DNA of 64,000 bases, from contig CAMKZU010000007.1 of the NCBI GenBank assembly GCA_946477855.1, positions 1-64,000 on the forward strand, written 5' to 3'. Numbering within the stretch: the first letter of the stretch is position 1; each line of letters opens with the position of its first letter. Both the position numbers and the translations under genes were made by a program. Source of the DNA: an uncultured Lactobacillus sp. (GTDB taxonomy: Bacteria; Bacillota; Bacilli; Lactobacillales; Lactobacillaceae). Below the pieces are notes generated by a model. The model searched no databases and had not been told where the DNA came from. It was given only the letters and a program-made list of their open reading frames with translations. Shown here in pieces: positions 1-9,957 of this stretch.

Positions 1-67
1 ACGACAGTTATTAATACTAGCAATTATTTTTCTCTTTTGCAAGTATTTTTTACAAAAAATTTTTAGT

Positions 68-586
68 TCAGTCAGCTTTTTTTATGGATTGCTCAATATG
101 AACCAATAATAAATGGATACTCTGATATACATCCCTGATATCATGCCGGCATTCATCTACCACCCAGTTAAAAACAATAGCATAAATTCCGTTTGCTACT
201 AATTCAACTTTGTGAACTGAAAATGGACCTCTAGGTCGCATGTAATTCTCTATTGCTTTAGCATATTCTTTTCGCAAAACGCGATAAAATTCTGGTGGAT
301 CTTGTGCAATTCTATTGAGATTGATATAGAATATCTTATTTTCTTTTATTTTCTGTAACATCCGATAGAACATCCGGTCCATCGTTTCGCCATCTACACT
401 TCGTAATGTCCGCCTAGTTTGCAGAGTTAAAACTGAAGTAAATAAATCACAAATATTACGGTATTTTGTATAAAAAACTCCACGATTTATATTTAACTTC
501 TTACAAAACTTAGTTACAGTATACTTATAAACTCTATATTTTGACAGCTCTAACAGGAGAACTTGTTCGGTCTTTGTTAAACTCAT
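68..586 (-). CDS. TetR/AcrR-like transcriptional regulator
   Basis: This 172-residue protein has an N-terminal helix-turn-helix that looks like the TetR/AcrR type. The recognition-helix region near residues 30-48 (NINRGVFYTKYRNICDLF) follows the family pattern of a turn, then a tyrosine, then an aspartate-leucine pair. The C-terminal helical part resembles the small ligand-binding domain of DhaS-like regulators. The family represses neighbouring or distant genes on ligand release; no target is evident here. The gene is transcribed away from the helicase, from which it is separated by about 210 bases with a putative terminator, so it is probably monocistronic. A GGAG precedes the ATG. Family placement is fairly safe, function unknown. 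Confidence 0.7.
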   Translation of the reverse strand: MSLTKTEQVLLLELSKYRVYKYTVTKFCKKLNINRGVFYTKYRNICDLFTSVLTLQTRRTLRSVDGETMDRMFYRMLQKIKENKIFYINLNRIAQDPPEFYRVLRKEYAKAIENYMRPRGPFSVHKVELVANGIYAIVFNWVVDECRHDIRDVYQSIHLLLVHIEQSIKKAD

Positions 587-734
587 CTCGATCGCTCCTA
601 CTTATAGTATCATAAGTATATCAATAATAGTCATGCCTAGCAATACTATCTTGGAAAAAAATGATGTTATTTTTAAAAAGCTAAAAAAGTACTTAAAAGG
701 GCAGTATTCTTTAATTTATCTGCTAAATAAAAAA

Positions 735-760
735 CCAACAACTACTAAAATCGTAGGTTG
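735..760 (-). terminator. Putative terminator downstream of the DEAD-box helicase
   Basis: On the minus strand an imperfect stem (CAACCTAC pairing with GTAG-TTG across a one-base bulge) is followed by TTGGTTTTTTATTT. It lies just past the helicase stop codon. Confidence 0.5.
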
Positions 761-799
761 ATTTTCAGATAATAAGTTAAATATGATTTTTATTTTAAA

Positions 800-2161
800 T
801 TAGGTTTGACTATCACGCCTATTTTTTCTTTGGCGCTTGGCCTTACGAATTTTACTACGTTGCTCAATTTTATTTTTTTGTGCTCTGTCTTGTTGAATAG
901 CTCTTTTAATCTTTTTCTTATAGCCTGGTTTACGCTTTTTTTGTGCTTTTTTTACCATCCCTCTTACCTTATTATCAAGGCCTTGAGAAGTTGACTTTCT
1001 TAACTTGCGGTTATGATAATGCGTCCGTGGTATGAGAGAATTATCTTTAATTTCGACAAAATCAAAATGAATTCCCATTTTTTCCAGCTTAAGGATTTGA
1101 TTCATTTCTTCTTCACGAATTAAGGTAATGGCATGACCACTCATCCCATTTCGTCCGGTTCTACCAATACGATGAATCACAAATTCTAATTCGCGGGGGA
1201 TTTCATAATTAATAACCAAGCTGACACCTTCAATATCAATGCCACGTGCAGCTAGATCAGTTGCCACTACATACTGGTATTGTCCGGCCTCTACTTCACG
1301 CATTGTTCTTTTACGTTCGCGCTCAGTAATTCCACCATGAATTTTAGCCACTTTTAAGCCCTGATTAATGAGAAATTCTGTTAGTTCATCAACAGTTTGC
1401 TTCGCGTTAGCAAAAATTAGTGCCAAATACGGCTGGCCCATTGTTAATAATTGATAAAGTATTTTTTTGCGACTTTTTGAGCCAATATCAAGCAAGTCGT
1501 TTTTGACCGTTGGCGAGATAACAGTAGGATTATCTATGATAATGGTTTCTGGCTTTGCCATGTATTTACGTAAAAAGTTAGCCAACTTAACCGGAATTGT
1601 AGCAGAAAAAGCAGTTAAAACACAGTTTTGAGGTAATCTTTGTGCAACAAAATCGATCTCACTCAAAAAGCCCATGTCCAGAGTCATATCGGCCTCATCA
1701 ATGACAAAATTTTTGACATAATCTAAGGGCAAAATCTTTTTTTCGACAAAATCGTGTAATCTGCCGGGAGTCGCAATCACAATCTGCGGCTTATGAGCAG
1801 AGATCTTATCGACTTGTCGCTCACGGTCGCTACCGCCAGCCAGATGTGCAATGGTAATGTTTAAACCAGCAGCGTCCCTTAACTGGCGCGCAACTTGATA
1901 CAATTGCTGGGCAAGTTCACGACTAGGCGTAGTCAAAATTGCTTGCGGATACTGAAGATTCTCGTCAATTTCATTCATAACTGGAATCAAAAAAGCATGA
2001 GTTTTGCCTGATCCGGTAACAGCTTGTACAACAGCATTTTTGTGTGCCATTAAAACAGGGATCACTTTTTCCTGCACCTCAGTCGGTTTAACAAAATTAA
2101 TCTTTTTTAATCCCTGCCTGATTGCTGGATTTATCTGCTCGTTTTCAAAAATATTATTCAT
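800..2161 (-). CDS. cshB: DEAD-box ATP-dependent RNA helicase, CshB-like
   Basis: A 453-residue cytoplasmic RNA helicase that unwinds RNA duplexes in ribosome assembly, cold adaptation or mRNA decay. The motifs are in order: Q-motif region NFVKPTEVQ (22-30), Walker A AVTGSGKT (47-54), PSRELAQQ (79-86), TPGRL (131-135), DEAD (155-158), SAT (186-188) and HRIGRTGR near 330. A very basic tail of about 65 residues rich in Lys and Arg follows, as in Gram-positive cold-shock helicases. Length and tail fit CshB better than CshA. The start codon overlaps the stop of the upstream nrnA gene by 8 bases, so the two are probably translationally coupled. The specific symbol is an inference from similarity. 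Confidence 0.88.
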   Translation of the reverse strand: MNNIFENEQINPAIRQGLKKINFVKPTEVQEKVIPVLMAHKNAVVQAVTGSGKTHAFLIPVMNEIDENLQYPQAILTTPSRELAQQLYQVARQLRDAAGLNITIAHLAGGSDRERQVDKISAHKPQIVIATPGRLHDFVEKKILPLDYVKNFVIDEADMTLDMGFLSEIDFVAQRLPQNCVLTAFSATIPVKLANFLRKYMAKPETIIIDNPTVISPTVKNDLLDIGSKSRKKILYQLLTMGQPYLALIFANAKQTVDELTEFLINQGLKVAKIHGGITERERKRTMREVEAGQYQYVVATDLAARGIDIEGVSLVINYEIPRELEFVIHRIGRTGRNGMSGHAITLIREEEMNQILKLEKMGIHFDFVEIKDNSLIPRTHYHNRKLRKSTSQGLDNKVRGMVKKAQKKRKPGYKKKIKRAIQQDRAQKNKIEQRSKIRKAKRQRKNRRDSQT

Positions 2162-3110
2162 GTTCCTCTTGATATTCCTTGGTTACTTGAACTAGTTCTG
2201 CGAAAATTTGTTTCACTTCCGCCATATCTTTTGCATTAGCCCCACTTGCTAAAGCATGACCACCGCCGTCATGTTTGGCTGCTAATTCATTAATTACTGG
2301 CCCCTTTGAACGATAATGGACTCTATATGTGCCGTCTGGCTTTTCCACAAAAACATTCCAGGCAATGATGTCCTTAATGCGGCCAGGAGTAGAAACAGTA
2401 CACGAAGCTTGGTCTGAATCTACACCCAAATTATGCAGAGTATCTTGAGTTAATATTGCATAGGCTGCACCACTCGTATCAACTTTCATATATTTCAAAA
2501 CTTCAGCCTGTAATTTTGCTTGCTGGAAAGTTACATCACTGATATTGCGGGCAATCTCGTTGATGTTAATTCCGGTAGCTGCCAATTTAGCTGCTATTTT
2601 AAAAGTATGATCTGTGGTTTCAGGATACATAAATCTACCGGTATCACCTACTATTCCAGCATAAAGAGGATAAGCTACTTCAGCAGTAAGTGGCATTTCT
2701 TCAGTAATAATAAAATCAGCTACGATCTGGGAAGCAGCAGGAGCCTGATCATCAACAAAACTCATATCAGCATAGGGTTCAACATCGGGATGATGGTCAA
2801 TTTTTATTAAAAAATCACCTTTGCTATATAATTTATTAGCAATACGGGCAGTATTTCCGGTGTCTGTGGTAATCACAAGAGCACCCACATAATCTTTTTC
2901 CGTTACTTGGTCCATCTTATTTATCCAAGCTAAGTCGCCTTCATCATTTTCGCCCGCGCACAAGATGCGCTTATTAGGAAACTGCAGTTTCAAAGAACGT
3001 GCAAGTCCAGCCTGAGAACCTAAAGCATCAGGATCTGGACTAGTATGTCTATGCAAAATAATGGTGTCATATTGTGTGATTTTTTGATATATTTCGGTAA
3101 AAGTATTCAT
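2154..3110 (-). CDS. nrnA: DHH/DHHA1 phosphoesterase, NrnA-type oligoribonuclease/pAp phosphatase
   Basis: A 318-residue DHH-family phosphodiesterase. Catalytic DHH motifs are visible: DPDALGSQ near residue 26, TTDTGNTA near 85, IDHHP near 105 and DTGRFMYPETTDH near 156. The DHHA1 substrate-binding signature GGGHALASGA lies near residue 280. The family degrades short RNA oligonucleotides and 3'-phosphoadenosine 5'-phosphate, completing RNA turnover. It is the upstream partner of the CshB-like helicase, with which it overlaps by 8 bases, which suggests a joint RNA-decay operon. Some members instead hydrolyse cyclic dinucleotide products (pApA), so substrate is uncertain. Confidence 0.88.
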   Translation of the reverse strand: MNTFTEIYQKITQYDTIILHRHTSPDPDALGSQAGLARSLKLQFPNKRILCAGENDEGDLAWINKMDQVTEKDYVGALVITTDTGNTARIANKLYSKGDFLIKIDHHPDVEPYADMSFVDDQAPAASQIVADFIITEEMPLTAEVAYPLYAGIVGDTGRFMYPETTDHTFKIAAKLAATGININEIARNISDVTFQQAKLQAEVLKYMKVDTSGAAYAILTQDTLHNLGVDSDQASCTVSTPGRIKDIIAWNVFVEKPDGTYRVHYRSKGPVINELAAKHDGGGHALASGANAKDMAEVKQIFAELVQVTKEYQEEHE

Positions 3111-3162
3111 ATCTTAACTCCCTTATTACTTAATTATAGATTTTAGCTTAATAACAACTTTC

Positions 3163-4299
3163 TTATTGAATAAACAAATCCAAATCCATATTTTCATAGT
3201 CCGCTTCGGTAAAATCCGTAGCTGTCACACCTAAAAGCCTAATACCATCATTTAAAAATGAACTGGAAATAGGACCAAAAAGATCTTTAGCAACATCATA
3301 TAATTCTAACGGATTATTTGTAGCATGATCAAGTTTACGTCTTTTAGTAACAGTCTTAAAATCACTGTTGCGAATTTTTAAGACAACCGTATTAGCATAA
3401 AAATTACGTTCAATTAGCTTATCGGCCAGATCATTAACGTAATTACGCAAATTTGTCAGTGCGGTTTGCTCACTGTAAACGCTGGGTTCATAGGATCGTT
3501 CAATACCAATAGATTTGCGATTACGCTCGTCGTCGGGAATTACCCGGGATAAATCAATACCATTTGCGTGCTCTGCCATTAAATAACCCATACGGTTGAA
3601 ATGTTTTATTAAATCACGAACATGCATTTTTTGCAAGCCATGTCCTGTAAATACATTCATTTCTGCTAATTTTGCTTGTGTCTTGGGCCCAATGCCATGA
3701 AACTGAGCAATTTTTTGTTTTGCTAAAAATTGCTGCGCTTCTTCGGGCAAAATAATAGTGCGACCAAAAGGCTTCGAATATTCAGAACCCATTTTGGCCA
3801 AAAATTTGTTATAGGTGACACCAAAGGAACAGTTCAGGCCAATTTCTTTTTTTATTTTTTTCTGCAAATTAATTGCAATCTGCAAAGCAGAAGTTACTCC
3901 TAATTTGTTTTCAGTTACATCCAAATAAGCTTCGTCAAGTGCAATAGATTGAACGTTATCAGTAATTTCATGCATCAACTGATGAATTTCTGCAGAAACA
4001 CTATGATATTTCTTAAAATCGGGACTCATAAATACTAGTTTATTTTTGGGTATAAGTCTTAGGGCCTTAATCGATGGCATAGCCGAATGAACGCCATATT
4101 GACGGGCAATATAGTTGGCTGTAGCAACCACACCGTGACCGTGATAATTTCTCGGATCCTGACCTATTACTAGTGCCTTATTTTTCAATTCAGGGTGATC
4201 ACGAGTTTCTACGGAAGCATAAAAAGCATCCATATCAAGGTGAATAATTTTTCTATGTGTATCATTTTTGGGCAGTAAACCGTCGTCAAAGCTATTCAT
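3163..4299 (-). CDS. dinB: DNA polymerase IV (Y-family translesion polymerase)
   Basis: A Y-family DNA polymerase that copies past damaged bases and is error-prone. The catalytic palm motifs are present: DMDAFYASVE near residue 22 and SIALDEAYLD near 118 supply the metal-binding acidic residues. A helix-hairpin-helix follows near 195 (FHGIGPKT), then the little-finger domain. The open frame extends 43 codons further upstream, deep into zwf; I chose the internal ATG at 4299 because the protein then begins MNSFDDGLLPKND just ahead of the conserved region, giving 378 residues, normal for DinB. It overlaps the zwf stop by 8 bases, so coupling with zwf is likely. The C-terminus (LDLFIQ) looks like a beta-clamp-binding peptide. 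Confidence 0.9.
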   Translation of the reverse strand: MNSFDDGLLPKNDTHRKIIHLDMDAFYASVETRDHPELKNKALVIGQDPRNYHGHGVVATANYIARQYGVHSAMPSIKALRLIPKNKLVFMSPDFKKYHSVSAEIHQLMHEITDNVQSIALDEAYLDVTENKLGVTSALQIAINLQKKIKKEIGLNCSFGVTYNKFLAKMGSEYSKPFGRTIILPEEAQQFLAKQKIAQFHGIGPKTQAKLAEMNVFTGHGLQKMHVRDLIKHFNRMGYLMAEHANGIDLSRVIPDDERNRKSIGIERSYEPSVYSEQTALTNLRNYVNDLADKLIERNFYANTVVLKIRNSDFKTVTKRRKLDHATNNPLELYDVAKDLFGPISSSFLNDGIRLLGVTATDFTEADYENMDLDLFIQ

Positions 4300-5740
4300 A
4301 AATCCAGCGCTCTGTCGGTGACTCAAAAATTTTAGCAGCTGACTTAGGACCCATTCTGTATGGTAAATATTGTTCAGGCTCTTGCCCCTGTTCATTTTCC
4401 TTTTGCCATGCTTCTTCAATATGGTCAATAAATTTCCAGTAGTTCTTTAATTCGCTCCAGTGAGTAAAATTGGTTGAATCATTAACAAAAACATCATGTA
4501 GTAAACGTTCATAACCATCTGGCACCTGTTTTTGCTCATCACTTGAAAGTCCGTAACTCAAATTCTCTCGTCTGATGCCAGATTCATTAATTTTTTTACC
4601 ATTAATAGTAATAAAAATCTGCATCTGCGGATCGATAATAATTGAAATGTTATTTGAATGAGCCATGCCATACTGATTCGACATATGTTTTAAAACAATG
4701 TCAATCCTATTTTTCTTTTCTCTCATTTCCTTACCAGTTCTGAAATAAATTGGTAAATCTGCCAGTGGACCCTTTTTAAACTTGACCTCACCGGCTACAA
4801 AAGTTTCGGTATGAGAGTCTTCTGCAACATTGGGTTCTTGACGATAGCCAAATGTAACATCACTGCCGAGATATTGTCCTCTTACAAAATGCCGCTCAAT
4901 TTCGTCTTCGTTAGGAATCACCATGCTGTCTAAAAGTTCTTGCTTTGCCTTGTGGATACTTTGCGAAGTCAGATCTTTAGGTTCCGGCATTGCGAGCAAC
5001 GTAATAATCTGGAAAATGTGGTTCTGTACCATATCGCGCAAAGCTCCTGCTGTTTCGTAATAACCACCTCGAGCCTCAACTCCCAGTTGTTCTGCCAAAG
5101 TGACCTGAACATTTTTAATATTATGATTATTCCAAATATTTTTAATCAAAGGATTGGTCAGCCTCATTGGCAAAATGTTCTGAATCATTTCTTTGCCTAA
5201 GTAATGATCAATCCTAAAAATATCATCTTCAGCAAAAGAAGCAGTTATTCGCTTGTTTAACTCTTCTGCTGTAGCTAGATCACGCCCAAAAGGCTTTTCA
5301 ACAACAATGCGGTTAAAACCTGAGCTGGTTAAATGTTGATCATTAATGTGTTCAGCAATAGTCCCAAAGAATTTAGGAGCCATGGCCATGTAGAAAATAC
5401 GATTTCCCTGTGCACTATAACGATCGTCAAGATCTTGTGCCAAATTTTTCAAAGTTTCATAGTGTTCAACATTTGTCACATCATGAGACTGATAGTAAAA
5501 ATGGCTGGCAAACGCAGCTAAATCATTTTCATCAACTTCATAATGTGTTTCGTGCACAGCGTCACTCACTTGATCGCGCAAATATTCATGTGACCATGGA
5601 CGACGAGCCGTGCCAATCACAGCAAAATTATCGTGAATTAAACCTTGTTCAAATAAATTAAACAGTGCAGGATATAACTTTCTATGAGCTAAATCTCCAC
5701 TCCCACCAAAGATAATCATAATTACCGGAATGTTATTCAT
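4292..5740 (-). CDS. zwf: Glucose-6-phosphate 1-dehydrogenase
   Basis: A 482-residue enzyme that oxidises glucose 6-phosphate to 6-phosphogluconolactone with NADP+, the first step of the oxidative pentose phosphate route. The Rossmann nucleotide-binding motif GGSGDLAHRK is at 12-21, EKPFG at 148-152, and the active-site signature RIDHYLGKE at 176-184 contains the catalytic His and Lys. Full length for the family. It is the first gene of a two-gene overlap with dinB. About 140 bases upstream separate it from yajC, which ends with its own terminator, so zwf probably has its own promoter. Confidence 0.96.
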   Translation of the reverse strand: MNNIPVIMIIFGGSGDLAHRKLYPALFNLFEQGLIHDNFAVIGTARRPWSHEYLRDQVSDAVHETHYEVDENDLAAFASHFYYQSHDVTNVEHYETLKNLAQDLDDRYSAQGNRIFYMAMAPKFFGTIAEHINDQHLTSSGFNRIVVEKPFGRDLATAEELNKRITASFAEDDIFRIDHYLGKEMIQNILPMRLTNPLIKNIWNNHNIKNVQVTLAEQLGVEARGGYYETAGALRDMVQNHIFQIITLLAMPEPKDLTSQSIHKAKQELLDSMVIPNEDEIERHFVRGQYLGSDVTFGYRQEPNVAEDSHTETFVAGEVKFKKGPLADLPIYFRTGKEMREKKNRIDIVLKHMSNQYGMAHSNNISIIIDPQMQIFITINGKKINESGIRRENLSYGLSSDEQKQVPDGYERLLHDVFVNDSTNFTHWSELKNYWKFIDHIEEAWQKENEQGQEPEQYLPYRMGPKSAAKIFESPTERWIYE

Positions 5741-5852
5741 GAAAAAATCCTTTCTGCTATCTTTTTACACTAACTTTATTTTATACTATTTTGCCGTTAA
5801 ACTCGCGCTTTGAGCAATATTTGCTATTTTTGTTTACTAATTTTGGTAACAA

Positions 5853-5876
5853 AAAAGTGCCTTAAAGGCACTTATT
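5853..5876 (-). terminator. Rho-independent terminator of yajC
   Basis: On the minus strand AAGTGCC and GGCACTT form a 7-bp stem around TTTAA, followed immediately by TTTTGTT. It lies directly downstream of the yajC stop. Confidence 0.75.
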
Positions 5877-5883
5877 AACCACT

Positions 5884-6354
5884 TTATTTTGACTTGTCCG
5901 GTGTTTCAGCAGCTGAACTAGCTGGCTTTTCTTCAGCTGGTTTTTCAGCAGGCTGATCCGGCTTTTGATCTGTCGTCGGTTCACTTTGTTCTGCTTCTTC
6001 AGTTTTGTCAGTATCTGCAGAGGCAGAAGCTGGTTCAGCATTAGTTGCATTGCCTGGCAGAATTTGCTGCACCGCCATTCTACTAAAAGTTAAATAAATG
6101 CCATCTGCATCGAGCACCACAGTTTTGTCTTTAGTATTAACAGAATCAATTTTACCGTGAAGACCGTCAATCATGATGACGCTGTCACCTTTCTTCAATT
6201 GATTCATCATTTCCATTTTCTTTTGCTGTTGCTTTTTTTGGGGTTTGATCATAGTAAAATACATTAAAGCGATCAAAACTACAAAAACTATGATTGTCCA
6301 CATAGTACTACTACTACCAGCATTATTAGCCTGTGCTAAAAATAAATTATTCAC
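5884..6354 (-). CDS. yajC: Preprotein translocase subunit YajC with long acidic tail
   Basis: YajC is the small membrane partner of SecDF at the Sec translocon. I place the start at a GTG at 6354 because a strong GAGGAG sits 8 bases upstream; the ATG 30 bases further upstream has no ribosome-binding site. The product has 156 residues: a single transmembrane segment at about 18-34 (MWTIIVFVVLIALMYF), a basic stretch KPQKKQQQKK, and the conserved YajC domain with GDSVIMIDGLHGKI near residue 66. From about residue 103 on, the protein is a low-complexity tail rich in Glu, Pro, Ala, Ser, Thr and Asp, longer than in most YajC proteins. It follows ruvB at the end of the repair operon. Confidence 0.88.
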   Translation of the reverse strand: MNNLFLAQANNAGSSSTMWTIIVFVVLIALMYFTMIKPQKKQQQKKMEMMNQLKKGDSVIMIDGLHGKIDSVNTKDKTVVLDADGIYLTFSRMAVQQILPGNATNAEPASASADTDKTEEAEQSEPTTDQKPDQPAEKPAEEKPASSAAETPDKSK

Positions 6355-6425
6355 TTTTACACTCCTCAAATTAAAATTACTCATTGTCTAAATATTAATT
6401 ATACAAAAAATAACGAACAATTGCA

Positions 6426-7448
6426 TTATTTGTTTGGCAAGGGCAAGCCTAAATGAACGTAAGCTTTCTCAGTGACCATTCTTCCTCTTGGCGTCATTAA
6501 TAAAAAGCCATTTTGCATTAAATATGGCTCGTACAGTGACTGGATAGTTTCAACGTCTTCTCCTGAATTTGCCGCTAAAGTCCTGATTCCTACCGGACCA
6601 CCACGATAATTTTCAATAATCACACGCAAAATTTTGCGATCAGTCTGATTAAGCCCTTCATCGTCAACTTGCAATTGTTGCAGTGAGCTTTTGGTAGTCG
6701 CAAAAGAAATAACTTCTTCTCCTTTGACCTGAGCAAAATCACGCACTCTGCGTAATAACCTGTTAGCCACACGGGGCGTGCCCCTAGATCTGCGTGCTAA
6801 TTCGTGTGCTGCTTGAGGTTCAATATCAATATTAAAAACTTTGCTTGAACGACAAATAATTTTTTCCAGTTCATCAACAGTATAGTACTGCAAGTGTTCC
6901 ACGATACCAAATCGTCCGCGTAAAGGAGCAGAAAGTTGACCGGCTAAAGTAGTTGCGCCAACTAAAGTGAAAGGTGGCAAGGGGACATGAACCGCATGAG
7001 TAGTCTGCCCTTCACCAATCACGATATCAACATAATAGTCTTCCATTGCGGAATAAAGTACTTCTTCAATTGGCTTGGCCAAACGGTGAATTTCATCAAT
7101 AAATAAAATATCACCAGGATTAAGATCAGTTAGCAAGGCAACTAAATCACCAGCCTTTTCAATTGCAGGTCCACTGGTACTTTTTAGGTGGACACCAAGC
7201 TCATTAGCTATTACAAAGGCTAAGGTAGTTTTACCCAGTCCAGGCGGACCATATAATAGAACGTGATCCAGTGCTTCGTCTCTTTTTTTGGCAGCCTTTA
7301 TATAAACTGCCATCTCTTTTTTTACCCGTTTTTGTCCCAAATATTCATCTAGTGTTTGGGGACGCAGTGAAAATTCGGCATGTTCTTCTTCTGAGCCCTG
7401 AACTTCACCAGAAACTATCTCATTTTTATTTTCTGCCAACTGTCTCAC
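6426..7448 (-). CDS. ruvB: Holliday junction branch-migration ATPase RuvB
   Basis: A 340-residue AAA+ motor that, with RuvA, drives branch migration of Holliday junctions. Walker [10 protein letters not shown] is at 67-75, Walker B DEIH at 118-121, sensor 1 at GATT near 165, and an arginine finger in RGRFG near 178. The C-terminal winged helix contains [10 protein letters not shown] and ends with the usual RGR motif (TPRGRMVT). It sits 36 bases downstream of ruvA in the standard gene order and just upstream of yajC. Confidence 0.97.
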   Translation of the reverse strand: MRQLAENKNEIVSGEVQGSEEEHAEFSLRPQTLDEYLGQKRVKKEMAVYIKAAKKRDEALDHVLLYGPPGLGKTTLAFVIANELGVHLKSTSGPAIEKAGDLVALLTDLNPGDILFIDEIHRLAKPIEEVLYSAMEDYYVDIVIGEGQTTHAVHVPLPPFTLVGATTLAGQLSAPLRGRFGIVEHLQYYTVDELEKIICRSSKVFNIDIEPQAAHELARRSRGTPRVANRLLRRVRDFAQVKGEEVISFATTKSSLQQLQVDDEGLNQTDRKILRVIIENYRGGPVGIRTLAANSGEDVETIQSLYEPYLMQNGFLLMTPRGRMVTEKAYVHLGLPLPNK

Positions 7449-7484
7449 TTCCTTTTTAAATCGTTATTTTCATTATAGCAAGAT

Positions 7485-8069
7485 TTACTTCTTTAAGAGA
7501 AGAGACAATCCCTTTTTGATGTACTGATCTGCCGTTGTCTTTTCTTCTTCTATTAAAGCCGGTGTAATTCTGTCTACTTCTTTTTTAGTATAACCTAGTG
7601 CCAGTAAAGCTAACAAAGCATCATTTAATTCTGGTGTTACTTCCGCTAAAGCTTCTTTATTTGCCTTCTTGACATAGTCTCCTAATTTACCTTTTAAATC
7701 AAGGACAATTTGTGAAGCTGTTTTTTTGCCTACACCTGGAAAACGAGTTAAGTATTTCACCTCACCCTGTTCAATTGCTTCTGCTAGAGAATTACTGTCT
7801 TCAGCAGCCATAATTGCTAAGGCAGACTTTGGTCCGATACCACTAACACTTAAAAGTTTTAAAAACAGTCCTTTATCATCTTCTGTTTGAAACCCATATA
7901 AGGTTACTCCAGTATCTCGCACGATTTGTTCAATAAAAACTCGCACTTTTTGTCCATCTTGGTATGCATATGGTGAGGGACTAAAGACCTTGTAGCCAAC
8001 TCCATTTACGTCAACTACTATAAAATCTGGCTTAATTAGAGTAATAGTACCATTTAAATATTCATACAT
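7485..8069 (-). CDS. ruvA: Holliday junction DNA-binding protein RuvA
   Basis: A 194-residue protein that binds four-way DNA junctions as a tetramer and loads RuvB. The N-terminal OB fold begins [15 protein letters not shown]. Two helix-hairpin-helix motifs are visible ([15 protein letters not shown] near 72 and [12 protein letters not shown] near 107), and the C-terminal RuvB-interacting three-helix domain follows from about 140 ([17 protein letters not shown]). Normal length. It begins 5 bases downstream of mutL, so the mutS-mutL-ruvA-ruvB run is most likely one operon. Confidence 0.97.
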   Translation of the reverse strand: MYEYLNGTITLIKPDFIVVDVNGVGYKVFSPSPYAYQDGQKVRVFIEQIVRDTGVTLYGFQTEDDKGLFLKLLSVSGIGPKSALAIMAAEDSNSLAEAIEQGEVKYLTRFPGVGKKTASQIVLDLKGKLGDYVKKANKEALAEVTPELNDALLALLALGYTKKEVDRITPALIEEEKTTADQYIKKGLSLLLKK

Positions 8070-8074
8070 TGTTA

Positions 8075-9955
8075 TTAATCTTTCTTAAACATTTTGTGCA
8101 AATCACTTTTTCTTAGGCGCACAATTGCCAAATTACCCTTTGCATCATGATACGGATCAGAAATTTGTCTCAAACTCGTCAAAATTTCGCCACAATCTGC
8201 AGATGTCAGCCTTTTACGTCCAGGAACTTCCCTTTGAGCTTGATCTGCTGCTATTCTTTTAATTAAATTTTGAAAATTGCTGTCATCTACGTTTAAAAAC
8301 GTGTCTAAAATTGTACGCACAGAATGTTCGACATCAGTACCCAGCCAGGTAGGATAGGATCTCAAGATGAAGGTATCTTGCCCAAAATCTTCTAAAAAAA
8401 TACCAATTTTTTGAATATCTGCCAACTTATCTTTTATTTGTAAAAAATCTAAATTGCCAAATTCTAAAATTAAAGGACTTAATAAACCTTGCTGGCTGAT
8501 CTTAGAATTAGACAACTCGAGCATAATCTTTTTAAAAGAAAGCAGTCTTCTGGCGGCAACCTGATCAATTAAATATAAGTCATCATTATTTGTGGCAATA
8601 ATATATATTTTAGTTTGACCCACAAAACTTAATTCGGGTAAACTACTTGCCAGTAATTCATCCCCGGTAGAAATCACTCCGCTACTAGACTGCTTACTGG
8701 TGAAAGGCGTCAACTGACATTGTTTTTTAACATTCTCCGTCCAAGTTGCGGTAATCAGATAACGATCATCATCTCGCGGGGTATCTAAATCTACATACTG
8801 TGTATGTTGAATATGCTGGATTTTTTCAGGTACCGTTTCATTAATTTGGTCAGCTTGAGTTTCAGGTCTTTTAGTTTCAACCACATTTTTATTTAAATTA
8901 AATTTTAACTGATCAACTAAAGTATCTTCTGTAGCATTATTTAAATTGCTGATAGCATCAGATTTTGTTTCACTTTTCAAGAGCACAGTGCTGATTGCAT
9001 TTGTTATTAAACGACTTAATTCAGTTTCTTTGGATAAACGCACCTCCCTTTTTGTGGGGTGCACGTTAACATCTACTAAAAGTGGATCAGTTTTTATCTT
9101 AACCACAGCTATCGGATAATGTTTAGCAGCAAGGTTATTACCATAACCAGCCATCACTGCACTAGCTAATTTAAAATTTCTAATGTACCGACCATTAAGT
9201 AAAATTGAAATAAAATTACGCGTAGATCTGGTAAGTTCAGGGTTAGAAATTAAGCCACTTACCTCAAAATCATTATCATTGCTTTTAAAAGACAACATTT
9301 TTTCCGCAATATTTATGCCATAAACGCTAGAAACCGTTTGCCGTAAATTATTGTTGCCAGCAGTTCTTAGTAATATTCGACCTTCGTTCATCAATGTAAA
9401 TGCAATTTCAGGATAACCTAACGCAATCCGATTAACAATATCCACGATTTTCATAATTTCAGTTCTCGGACTACGTAAATATTTTAATCGCGCCGGTGTG
9501 TTATAAAATAAATCTTTGACTGTAATCTGTGTACCCTTTCTGGCAGCAGCATTTTCCTGTGTTTTCTTAACTCCGCCAGCAAACTCGGCGCGCGTACCTA
9601 TTTCATTAGCAGAATTAGTTAAAATTTCGACATGACTGACTGCAGCAATTGAGGCTAAGGCTTCGCCTCTAAAACCTAATGTATTGACATTAAATAAGTC
9701 ATGCTCATTTGCAATCTTACTGGTCGCATACCTGGTAAAAGCAAGATCAATCTGATCACTATCAATTCCGGAGCCGTTATCTTGAACTACAATTTGCTTT
9801 AAACCGGCATCAGTGAATTCAATTCTTATTCTGCTGCTACCTGCGTCAATTGCATTTTCGACCAGTTCTTTTACCACGCTAGCAGGTCGTTCAATTACTT
9901 CTCCGGCTGCGATCTGATTAGAGAGATTGACAGAAAGCTCATGTATTTTTGCCAT
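8075..9955 (-). CDS. mutL: DNA mismatch repair protein MutL with degenerate endonuclease domain
   Basis: MutL couples mismatch recognition by MutS to strand incision. The N-terminal GHKL ATPase is complete: [38 protein letters not shown] and [11 protein letters not shown] are all present. The C-terminal domain is open to its normal end (HKMFKKD) but has lost its nuclease signature. Where Gram-positive MutL has DQHA(X)2E(X)4E, this protein reads [12 protein letters not shown] at 464-475, so the His and both Glu are Val, Arg and Lys. The ACK-type motif is replaced by [10 protein letters not shown] and the CPHGRP motif by DPYHDAKGN. The family in mutH-less bacteria normally needs these residues for nicking and metal binding. 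The frame is intact, so the gene is likely expressed but without endonuclease activity. Total 626 residues. Confidence 0.93.
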   Translation of the reverse strand: MAKIHELSVNLSNQIAAGEVIERPASVVKELVENAIDAGSSRIRIEFTDAGLKQIVVQDNGSGIDSDQIDLAFTRYATSKIANEHDLFNVNTLGFRGEALASIAAVSHVEILTNSANEIGTRAEFAGGVKKTQENAAARKGTQITVKDLFYNTPARLKYLRSPRTEIMKIVDIVNRIALGYPEIAFTLMNEGRILLRTAGNNNLRQTVSSVYGINIAEKMLSFKSNDNDFEVSGLISNPELTRSTRNFISILLNGRYIRNFKLASAVMAGYGNNLAAKHYPIAVVKIKTDPLLVDVNVHPTKREVRLSKETELSRLITNAISTVLLKSETKSDAISNLNNATEDTLVDQLKFNLNKNVVETKRPETQADQINETVPEKIQHIQHTQYVDLDTPRDDDRYLITATWTENVKKQCQLTPFTSKQSSSGVISTGDELLASSLPELSFVGQTKIYIIATNNDDLYLIDQVAARRLLSFKKIMLELSNSKISQQGLLSPLILEFGNLDFLQIKDKLADIQKIGIFLEDFGQDTFILRSYPTWLGTDVEHSVRTILDTFLNVDDSNFQNLIKRIAADQAQREVPGRKRLTSADCGEILTSLRQISDPYHDAKGNLAIVRLRKSDLHKMFKKD

Positions 9956-9957
9956 GA

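Noticed and set aside
4300-4428. N-terminal extension of the dinB frame inside zwf
   Set aside because: The extension lies wholly in zwf coding sequence and is unlike DinB; the ATG at 4299 gives a normal protein.
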